Shown here: piece by piece, positions 8,196 through 16,345 of the stretch | Layout: each line of letters begins with the position of its first letter | Numbering within the stretch: the first letter of the stretch is position 1 | DNA from: Ctenosaura bakeri | Lineage: Eukaryota; Chordata; Lepidosauria; Squamata; Iguanidae | Direction of reading: 5' to 3' | Assembly: GCA_948474755.1 (NCBI GenBank) | Contig: CAOLHI010002496.1 | Span: 127,001-191,000, forward strand | Length of the DNA: 64,000 nt | Made by a program: the position numbers and the translations under genes | The notes under the pieces: model-generated | What the model was told of the DNA's origin: nothing | The model's database searches: none | The model's input: only the letters and a program-made list of their open reading frames with translations

Positions 8196-8527
8196 TCATA
8201 AGTGGAGCCATGTAGGAGTACTAGTCTGTCTCTGTTTTTTCAAAGTCCTGCGGGAGAGGTAGGGTGTGCGAATGAGCCGCGGCGTGGATGCATTTGGATT
8301 CTTTAGGTTGTCCAAAACTTCTCTGTTGGTAGGATTCCCCACTACAGACGATGGAACATTTAGTTCTGCCATGGCCCTCATAAAAACATCCCAACCTGTT
8401 GGAGTGTGTTTGGCTGGTAAGGCGTGTGTCTGAGTAATACCCTTGACCAAATCCAGCATATTTGAGCCCATTACCGGTTCCCCTTTATACACAAATGAGC
8501 CTTTGTCATCCCTCCACCTTTGCCAGC
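8196..8527 (-). pseudogene. Unidentified leftward ORF, 3' remnant
   Basis: The open frame from just after a TGA at about 8526 to the stop near 8196 gives about 109 residues (98 from the first ATG). It has coding character: 'KGSFVYKGEPVMGSNMLDLVKG', 'TGWDVFMRAMAELNVPSSVVG' blocks and a basic C-terminus. A proper poly(A) signal follows. The 5' part seems to have been removed. It may be the tail of a Polinton gene of unknown function; I could not place it as polymerase or ATPase. The text above is split and not continuous in my reading. Confidence 0.45.
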
Positions 8528-9535
8528 CAACTCAGCTATGGCCAGTGTTCCTCTAACTCTCTCTCTCTCAACATTTTGAAAATAGATGTCCTACAACTTA
8601 ACTAGCTTTACAAATATGCATCCTCATTCAAAGCCCCATACAGCTTGGTAAGCAGGAAATATCCCATCGTTTCAATGTCATGAAATACATAGCACACAGA
8701 ATAACCACTGCAGCACTTGAAAACAGGGATACACAGAAGCATGCATAATGGAATCCATGATCAGGACTTCACTGAACTACTTAAGGTAGCGTTTAAACAT
8801 AAACTTCAGAAGCAACTCAAAATAGTATTATGCCTGTTGTCTAGTTCATAAGAATTTTCACTAACAGTTACAATTAAGCCTTCTAACACATAGGACTACC
8901 CTGTGCAATTATTTTGTGTCCCAATAAGGCTCTCATTTAAAGAGAATTGCCCCACACACAGACAGAGAAAGCATGAATGAAATGGAAGAGAGAGAGAGAG
9001 AGAGGGGGAAAATTACACACAGGCTATAACAATATGAACATACTTACCTATCTCATAAATGAAAATTATCCTGGGTGGCAGAACAGGTTCTGTTGAGCAT
9101 TGCCTTAAAGTTTAAAGTACTACTAGACAACCATTTGGGGTCTTTAGGCCTTTTGACGTCAATTGTTTTCCTGTTTTTCAAACCTATATGTCATGTTTAC
9201 TTTTCTTTGGTTTATCTTTTCTCTTGCACAGACCATACATCGCAAAGCCTCACACGCACTTAGGAAACTATCCTACATGGGAATGGGAATAAGCAAAAAT
9301 TTTCACACAGTAAAAGGAAGCTTCTTATAGCCATTAGGATTGATGAACTGTCAATATGTTGGTTGAATCCACAGTTTTAGCCAGGAAGTTCTCGTCTTGT
9401 TTTCCTGTTTTTCAAAACCACAAAAGGGGGGGCCTGATGGATCCTTTGCTTGGTCAGGACTAGTGCAAACATTTTATTCCTACTCAGGATTTGGAAAAAG
9501 ACAAAACAACAGTTGATTCTCTTTTATTCAACACT
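8528..9535. other. Non-coding interior of the Polinton, presumed deletion zone
   Basis: No viral ORF. It contains a (GA)n tract near 8987-9004, a good minus-strand splice donor (GATAG|GTAAG, reading down from about 9051), a plus-strand acceptor-like 'tcttgcacag' ending at about 9231, and a direct repeat 'tgttttcctgtttttcaaa' at about 9165 and 9397. DNA polymerase B and ATPase would be expected around here in a full element. Confidence 0.5.
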
Positions 9536-9541
9536 TTTATT
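9536..9541 (-). terminator. Polyadenylation signal of gene B
   Basis: TTTATT on the plus strand, i.e. AATAAA on the minus strand, 27 nt after the gene B stop. A second one lies at 9523-9528. Confidence 0.65.
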
Positions 9542-9567
9542 TTACAGAGGTTAAAGCAGGTTTATTT

Positions 9568-10472
9568 TTATTCAACGGTTAGGAACCATTTATAAGGTCT
9601 CTTTTTAATTACAGTTTGGACATAATCTATATATTCTTTGTCAGTAGGCTTCAGCAGATTTTTGAGACATTGATAGGATTTTTCAGCTCTCATCATGGTG
9701 GTTAGAGTATTTAAGATCTGATTCACGTTTGCTTGTTTTAATTCAAGAAGATTTAAGGAATATCCTAGTATGATGATTTCTTGAAATAAATTTGCAAAGC
9801 TTATTTTACTGCATATTTTCCTCAAATGTTTAGATACGATTTTTTTATTCCACATTAGACAGGTGTGTGACTGCTGACCCTCAGATTTTTCTTGACAACC
9901 CCAGCATTTCCTCTCTAGATATTCATCAAGGACTTTATTTATAATCACATAAAGGATGACTCTTGTCAAAGATTTCATTGCTCTCCATCTTTTCTTTGAT
10001 GAAATGGGTGCGGCTTCCAGGCCCAAGATCCTTTGCATTCTGACATGTGCAGGTTGTGTGGCCACCAGCTCTACAGAGTCCTAAAATTCAACAGGAAGAG
10101 TTTTAAAATATGGCCCATACAATATGTCTCACCTACTGACCCCCATATATGTTCACAAACCTGTATTTCTCCTATGGCTGCCAGCTTCAGCAAGGTTGTT
10201 GTGCATGGCTCCTGGGCATTCCTTTCAGCAACTTGTACCTCACCACAGCTTGTCCCAGGTTCCTGAAAATTGAGAACAATGATTATTAGTTTCTGGTCTC
10301 CCCAAGGTAGCCCCGAACTCTCCAGATATGTTTCCCCTTTTACCTGCGCTACAGCATTCTCTACTGAGAGAGAGTCTAACATAGTGTGCCACATTTGGGA
10401 CTCTTCCTCTGGAGGACAATTCTCTTTATCTGCATCCATACTGCATTGCTGAGGGGTGGTTGGCGCCTCCAT
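9568..10472 (-). CDS. Gene B: three-exon leftward protein with KEN sequence and Cys/His cluster
   Basis: Exons inferred on the minus strand: 10472-10344 (43 codons), 10262-10161 (34 codons) and 10080-9568 (170 codons plus stop). Every junction is phase 0, giving 247 residues. Donors are GCGCAG|GTAAAA and ATACAG|GTTTGT; acceptors are CAATTTTCAG and TTGAATTTTAG. The 81-nt first intron is open and may be optional. The 80-nt second intron must be removed to keep frame. The ATG lies at the inner edge of the right ITR, mirroring gene A. Exon 1 carries KEN at residues 16-18 in an acidic context. Exon 3 has C-x2-C-x9-H-x-C (about 136-151), a possible zinc site, and a helical Leu/Ile-rich C-terminal half. 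Family unknown. Confidence 0.62.
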
Positions 10473-10527
10473 GTTGTCTCCGCAGGACTTGTCCGGGCAT
10501 GCAACAATGGCCGCTTCTCTCCCCACG

Positions 10528-10784
10528 ATATATCTCTCCAAGGGCGCCCTCCTATTGGCCGGTTTGACACACGTGCTTCTGAGGGGTCCAGATCCGTCCC
10601 TATTGGTCGAGGGCGGTGGGGCGGGCTATTCGAGGGGTCACACGGCCCCGCTGGACCAATGGCAGCGCGAGTCGGAAGTCGCCTGTGATTGGCCGGCGTG
10701 GATCTGAGGGGGTCACGTGGCTCCGCTGGGGCCCCATGGGAACCCAGTTTAGAAATCACCCCATTGGACGGCTTGGACCACGTG
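10528..10784 (-). promoter_or_regulatory. Promoter-like block in right ITR
   Basis: Exact mirror of 2739-2995: TATA-like box at 10528-10534 (minus strand), five CCAAT boxes and three CACGTG sites. It would start leftward transcription of gene B from 10472. Confidence 0.7.
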
Positions 10785-10857
10785 GGTGGGCAGGGGTACG
10801 GCCCCTTCCGGATGTCCCGCCCTAGTACTTCCGGGGGAGGGAGATTGATAGGTGTCA

Positions 10858-10968
10858 GTCATTTCTTGACAGGTCATAAATCAATCACTTTTGACAGGTC
10901 ATAAATCAATCAAATCTGACAGGTCGTAAATCAATCAAATCTGAGGGTCATAAATCACTTTTGACAGG
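10858..10968 (-). repeat. Subterminal tandem repeats in right ITR
   Basis: Mirror copy of the 22-25-bp units at 2555-2665, with the same order of variants. Confidence 0.85.
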
Positions 10969-10988
10969 AGCTACACCTCCCTACTACT

Positions 10989-10994
10989 GCAGAA
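10989..10994. repeat. Target-site duplication, right copy
   Basis: GCAGAA, identical to 2529-2534. Confidence 0.92.
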
Positions 10995-11059
10995 TATACA
11001 TTCTTAGTACAGCCTTCATTGACCCCATGTTGTAGCACAGTGATAAGAAAAAATGTGGC

Positions 11060-11795
11060 TTTGCAAATATTGCTCCAATTACTCTGTATGGTTGTGAAAA
11101 TTGGACAGCTAGAAAAGCGAACCAGAAGAAAATCAATTCATTTGAAATGAAGGGGAGTTCTATGGATACCATGGCTTGCCCAAAAGACAAAAAAAAAAAA
11201 AAAGAATCTGAGAGTGAATCAAGTCCAAATCCTCCCTAAAAGCCAAAGTGACCAAACTGAAGCTATCATACTTTGGGCATCTCATAACATGATGTAATTC
11301 ATCAGAAAAGATGATAATGCTCAGCAGAATGGAAGGCAGTAGGAAAAGAAGAAGGCTGCATTATAGGTGGGTAGACTCAGGTCCTTTCTGCACCACGTGG
11401 CTGTCCCACCGTGGGGATACGATCACAGCACTCCATGGGTTGTGCTTCTGCATGATGTCGTTGTGGTCCTGCTGCCATCTTATCTCTCTGCACCATACAA
11501 GCGCAGTATTTGCAAAACAGAAAAAATCCATTTTATGCTTACAGTTGCATTGTGCTGCTGCCTTTCCTGGCCATGCAGAAGGGCAGAAGCACGCTGGTGA
11601 CATGTCCCTCCCCAGTGCAGCAATGGCAAATGCCTTGCTGCTCTGCGGAAAGGAAGAGGCCAGAGCACTCCCCTCCGCAGTGACTGGGAGAGGTGCAGAG
11701 AGGAGTGTTCCTGGAGTGCTTTCCTTCCTGCTGGTGCTGCAGCAAAAGGATGGAAAGGGCCACAATCAAGGAAATCAAGGTCCTAGGTTTACTGA
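11060..11795 (+). mobile_element. BovB/RTE LINE, 3' end of ORF, split by an insertion
   Basis: The plus strand reads LYGCENWTARK, then after decay 'LSYFGHL'-like and 'EGSRKRRRLHYRWVDS' text, the known C-terminal region of BovB reverse transcriptase proteins. It carries an A15 tract near 11190 and frame breaks. The coding trace resumes with 'atcaaggaaatcaagg' after the 11380-11761 insertion. Non-functional relic. Confidence 0.7.
11380..11761. mobile_element. Non-autonomous DNA transposon inside the BovB relic
   Basis: A 382-bp insert that interrupts BovB coding text between 'gtagactca' and 'atcaagg'. Ends GGTCCTTTCTGCAC and GGAAAGGGCC resemble the ends of the GC-rich family (25665, 33608) and the palindromic MITEs. 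Flanking TCA/ACA fits a mutated 3-bp duplication. The long ORFs across it on both strands are chance. Confidence 0.6.
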
Positions 11796-11798
11796 ATC

Positions 11799-12030
11799 TT
11801 ATGTATGTATATGTGCCCTCAAGTTGCCTGTCAACTTATGTTGATCCTATGAATTTCATAGGGTTTTCTTAGGCAAGGAGTAGTTATAGATGGCTTTGCT
11901 ATTTCCCTCCTCTGTAATATAACCTACAGTACTTGGTGTTTGTTGGCAGTCTCCCATTTAAGCACTAACCAGTGCTGACCCGGCTTAGCTTCTAAGATCA
12001 GGCGGAATCTGGTGCCTGTAGGGTAAAGAT
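11799..12030 (-). repeat. 5S rRNA-derived SINE
   Basis: On the minus strand the head near 12028-11930 follows 5S rRNA (GATCTTAGAAGCTAAGC, then GGTTAGTGCTTAAATGGGAGA). The body then ends in 'ttgcctaagaaaaccctatgaaatt' and 'caacttgagggcacata'. Same design as 39985-40212. It is a SINE, not a functional 5S gene. Confidence 0.75.
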
Positions 12031-15000
12031 ATTTATTGTTATCCATCATCCCTCACGACTGGTTGTACTGCAAGAGCTGATAGAAATTGTAGTCCACAAC
12101 ATCAGTAGGGCTACGTATTCCCACCCTTGCTGGAGGAGTTAAAAGTCTACAGAATCAATCAATGGCTCTTTAATAACATAGTTTTTCAGCAGATGGTGGT
12201 TGTGGTCGAAACAACAGCAGGTTCAGATGAGCTAGCCCATGCTAGCTGAGGGGTTCTAGAAGTTCTTGTCATCCAAACAAGTAATGTTTCCAAACCTTAG
12301 AGGATATGGGATAGAACATACCTTGAAAGGGTAGGGGATTTGACCTAATTTTAGTTCTCCACCATCTTGCTCATGTCTCTAATTCCATTTCGGCTTCTCA
12401 GAGAGAAGCTGTGTTGAGGAACTGTTGGCATAATACAGGTATATCTCAGTTAAAAAAAGTCGGTGTGTTCCTGAGCATTACTTCTTTAAAGAAAATTTGT
12501 TAGCAGAGATGGAAATGATATAGAAAGTATAGGGATAGGTTCCTACAACACAAAAAAGAAGAGCACTCCAGCATGCTCTGTTACCCTGATTTCTGGGGTC
12601 CCAGGAGGGGCACCTAAATGTGCTCACAATGGGGAAGGGAATTAGCAGAGCACAAGCTAGCAATACGAGAGGCAGGGCAACCTAGCAAGATCTTGAACCC
12701 AATGTCTACAGGGTGAGGCTGAGTCAAGGAGCAAATAGAAGTAAATAATAATAATTGTTTTTATTGATGTACAGCACAGTCAACACGTGTATGCAACACA
12801 CTCACACAGAGAACTATTGAAATAAAGGTAGGGGTTGGATAGAGGGATTTTTAAGAGGAGGTTTTGTATGGGAAATACTACACCGGTCCTGAAGCCTGGG
12901 TAGTTTGAAGAGAAAGTCCGTAGAAGTGAAGATTCTCAGCACAAGGAGCTGAGGGGAAGGCTTGCCGAACGAAGTGACAGCAAGGTGTGATGAAGGCCAA
13001 GAGTGATCCAAAGAAGCGCTCAAAGTCAGGGGGTCCTATAGGGGAAAATGTGCCCGTAGGCTAGTCCATTCCCGGGGATAACAATGGGTTTCGGGCTGGA
13101 GACAAAGCCTCCGAAAGGCCAGTATTTTACATGATTGAATTATGACAGAGTTGTCAATAGAGTAGCCAGTATGCAAACGCAGAGTTTTTGACAGTTGAGT
13201 ATTCGGCTTGTCAAGCTGCCTGCTCGGGGCAGGGAGTCCTTTGTAAGTAGCATGCATACATAATGGATCTTAAAGAGGGTACTTGCCTCGAGGTCTCCTA
13301 AAGCGGCAGTCTAGCTATTACTGGCCTGCCTGGATCGATTTTGAATGTTTCAGCTATTAGTGGCCGTGCCTGTGTGCGTGCTTGTCCGGGGGCCTCACAA
13401 GCACGTGGAGAGGAATGGGTGAAGAAGGCCAAATTATTGATATCAAAGTGAAACTACGGTAACAGTTCCAAAAAACTTTTTCCTGAAAACTAACAATATG
13501 CACATGGGAAATGAACCAGCCAGGTCAGGTGAGCTTAGTACAAGTAACCAAAAACATGCTGAACCTTCCTGAGACCCCCTGAAGGCTTCTTTCAAAATAC
13601 ATCCAAGGATGACTTTTAATTTCATCAGCCATCACTTTTCTTATGATTTCCATTTTGGTGGTCAGACTTACAGATCAATGCTTTTTTTTAACAGACTTGG
13701 GAGGGTTGCTTATCTGCCCTCCTCTTTCTAATCTATTTTGCTGTCCATATATGCTCAATATGGGATTCAGGAGGTAACTGCTGATTACCTTGCCTGTTGC
13801 AGGCAGGCACATTCAGTTACAGCGGGATCAACAAGAATATAGTCCCATTCTTTCTCAGCTCAAACTTTTATTGCACTGTTTACTGTAGACAGCTTGCTGC
13901 AACCTGACACTAAAAGCCTGTGTTTTTCTAGTTCTCCCTCACCCTCCTCACAATGCAGACATGACCAAAATCTTCCAGCTAGATAGAGAATGAGGTGAAA
14001 TAGTGAGGTCTGGGCAGGGGTAAAAAGACTTTGTAAAAATGAACTTCTTTGTCAGAGGCTTTGTTAACTCAGGTAGGTTTGTACTAGGAAAATCTATGTT
14101 TTCAGACTACAACTCACAGCACCCCGTACCAGCATGCCATGTAGTCTGAGGGATTGTGGCAGTCATACTATAAAAAGGTAATGTTCCTAAGCTCTGCTCT
14201 TGAGTAGCAGGTGGGATACATGTGAATGATAAATATCTGAATGACTTCTGCATTATTTGAGTAACCAGTTCAAAGTATGGTAACGCTTCCTCCATCTTTC
14301 CCATAGATAGATCAGTCATGCTCTTTCTCTTCTCCCTCATCCTGCTCCATTCTCCCTGGTAGATCCAAAGACTGTGAGGCCTCCCAAGGACATCCATAGA
14401 GAAGTTGAAAGCCTGGTCCCTTTATAGCATTCTCTTTGAGCCTCAGGTGAAAAAAGAATTCAACAGGCCTCATAAGAAAGAGAAAAAAACACACACCCCA
14501 ACTTAAAAACAAATTGGAATGGAATGAGATCTTTAAAAAAATAGTCTTGTGTTTTAATGCTACATTTTAATTATCCAAAGGGTTTTGTATGCAACAATGG
14601 AAGGAATTTATGACACTTGCCTGCTGATGATAATGATTTTCTTTCCTCTGATCTGAGCATTGCCTAATGAGATTTTATCAATCTTTGAAGGTCAGCCTGT
14701 AAAACTGTACTATCTTGTAAGATTTAAGCACAAGGAAACAAGCCCTCTTATAGGCTTTGGATTGATTACTTTCCCTGTACTTTGGCAAAGCCAGGCTAGA
14801 CTCTTGTTCTTACATTTAGCACTGACTTCAGCCATTGTTCTTCTCGAGAGAAAGATTCTGAATCTGATGAACTGTCAGCTGGTGAATTGGGAAAGTTAAT
14901 CACTCACTAAACAGTAGCTCAAAATATGCTTTCCACTGAAAGATGTGGCATGATATTGTATTCCATGTTGCTAATGACAGATCACCACGACTAATGAGGA

Positions 15001-15190
15001 AGCATTGTCAACTTCAATGCCATTTAGGATGGGTGACTGGTTGTATACATTGTCTCCACCTGTTATTAGAACATAGTGGTGATGACTGTTAATCCTGGAT
15101 TTTCAGCTCTCTGGCTCTGCTTTTTTAGAAAGAAGTTCTGATCAAGGAAGTAATATAAAATCAACTACTTATGTTCTGGTATGTATAGAC
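12031..15190. other. Host DNA, no gene seen
   Basis: No supported coding region. 12730-13440 is more GC-rich than its neighbours and begins with minus-strand AATAAA-like signals, perhaps an old LTR or retrocopy in reverse orientation. I could not identify it. The remainder is unassigned AT-rich DNA. Confidence 0.35.
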
Positions 15191-15194
15191 TGCA

Positions 15195-15891
15195 GACTTG
15201 GGAGATCTGCTTCAGGTATGGGAGATACGTGTTCAGTTCTGGGCACCTCATTGTAAGAATACAGACAGGTTGGAGTGAGTTCAGGGTAAGGGCAATGAGG
15301 ATGATATGAGGTATGGAGAGCAAAACACACGAGGAGAGGTTGAAGGAGCTGGGCATGTTCAACTTGGTGAAGAGAAGATTCATTACCCTCTTCAAATACT
15401 TCAAGGACTACCATAAAAAGGAGTGTACATGCTTGTTCTCCGTTGCTTCAGAGGGCAGTACCAAGTCTCATGGTTTTAAGTTAGAGGAGGGAAGTCCATT
15501 TCTGCACTAGACTGTTATAGTGCTATTATTCCATTTTCAACACCCTATGGAATCCTAGGGTTTGTAGTTTAGGGAGGGGCCTTTGAGGCCCCTCCCTAAA
15601 CTGCAAACCCCAAGATTCCATAGGATGTTGAAAGTGAAATAATAGTGCTACAACAGTCTAGTGCAGAAATGACCATAGATTTTGATTGGACATTAGAAGA
15701 AACTTCTTGACAGTGAGAGCAGATCAGCAATGGAATCAATTGCCTAGAAAGGGGTGTGTGTGGGGGGGTCTCCTTCTCTGGATGTCCTCAAAAAAAGGCT
15801 GGACAGCTACCTGCTGGGGATACTTTAGCTGGTGTTGTTCAATGAGTAGGAGATTGCACATGATGGCCCATGAGGTCCCTTCCAACTCTGT
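15195..15891 (+). mobile_element. CR1 LINE 3' end, interrupted by a MITE
   Basis: CR1 text 'gttctgggcacctca', 'ggagaggttgaaggagctgggcatgtt' (split in my reading), then after the MITE 'aacttcttgacagtgagagc' and 'gatggcccatgaggtcccttcc'. It encodes the end of the CR1 reverse transcriptase. Many indels; non-functional. Confidence 0.75.
15494..15674. repeat. Palindromic MITE inserted in CR1
   Basis: Complete palindrome with arms 'ccatttctgcactagactg' and 'cagtctagtgcagaaatg' around a 'ggaggggcctttgaggcccctcc' centre (split palindrome). It divides CR1 coding text, so it is younger than the CR1 copy. Confidence 0.85.
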
Positions 15892-15968
15892 GGCCATTTC
15901 TGTATTACACTGTCACAGTGCCATTATTCCACTTTCAATATCCTGTGGAATTCTGGGAAATCTTGTAA
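15892..15968. repeat. Palindromic MITE, left arm
   Basis: 'ggccatttctgtattacac' followed by the 'cattattccactttcaata' core, at the 3' end of the CR1 copy. Right arm missing. Confidence 0.6.
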
Positions 15969-16230
15969 ATGGGAATCTACTGTGCCTCTTTACCAACCAG
16001 TCATGGAGTGTTATCCAGATTAGGTCACAGCATAGAGAAAAGAAGATCATCCCATCGCTCATACATACACACAGATATACACATCATCTACTGGCTGAAA
16101 AATCTCCTCCAAAGGTGCTGTTTGCCCCCATGTCCTTCTAGCTGCTCAGCTTCTTGCACAAGAACTGATACAGAAGAACCTACATCTATTACAGTACGAC
16201 ATAAATAACTGTGTAAAGATTTATAGAATC

Positions 16231-16345
16231 AGAAGTTGGGAAAAAGTTGTTTCATTTTACTGTAGTTTCCAAAATTCCCTAGTGCTAGTCAGCATTGTTG
16301 CTGCTATGCTGCTTGGGGATTCTATAGTCCAAAAAATTTAATTTT
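16231..16345. repeat. Second palindromic repeat family
   Basis: Arms 'gggaaaaagttgtttcatt' and 'aattttttccccaag' surround 'gctagtcagca' and 'tatgctgcttggggattct'. Same family as 53797-53910. Confidence 0.5.

Larger units (their letters stand above)
2535..10988 (+). mobile_element. Maverick/Polinton (adintovirus-like endogenous virus), internally reduced
   Basis: An 8454-bp unit bounded by near-identical inverted terminal repeats (AGTAGTAGGGAGG at the left, its complement at the right) and by 6-bp target duplications. It encodes an rve-type integrase with a chromodomain tail, penton-like and major capsid proteins, a basic pX/pVI-like protein and an adenain-type protease. That set in this order is diagnostic of Mavericks/Polintons, whose virus-like animal members are called adintoviruses. 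Autonomous relatives are usually about 15-20 kb and also carry protein-primed DNA polymerase B and an FtsK-type packaging ATPase. Neither is visible here, so the copy is deleted or depends on a helper. Integrase and protease carry frameshifts, while the capsid genes are open. The one-indel difference between ITRs points to recent insertion or recent ITR conversion. Confidence 0.93.
10466..10988 (-). repeat. Right inverted terminal repeat (523 bp)
   Basis: Inverted copy of 2535-3056 with a single extra base. Same TATA-like box, CCAAT/E-box array and subterminal tandem units. It ends in CCTACTACT followed by GCAGAA. Confidence 0.93.

Noticed and set aside
9361..9372. Pol III B-box for a VA-like RNA inside the Polinton
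   Set aside because: Only a partial B-box (GGTTGAATCC) with no matching A-box or clear terminator nearby.
8528..9535. DNA polymerase B or packaging ATPase remnants
   Set aside because: No frame on either strand shows polymerase or Walker motifs.
11311..11844. 177-codon ORF with an opposite 134-codon ORF
   Set aside because: It spans the junction between BovB and a non-autonomous insert and cannot be one protein.
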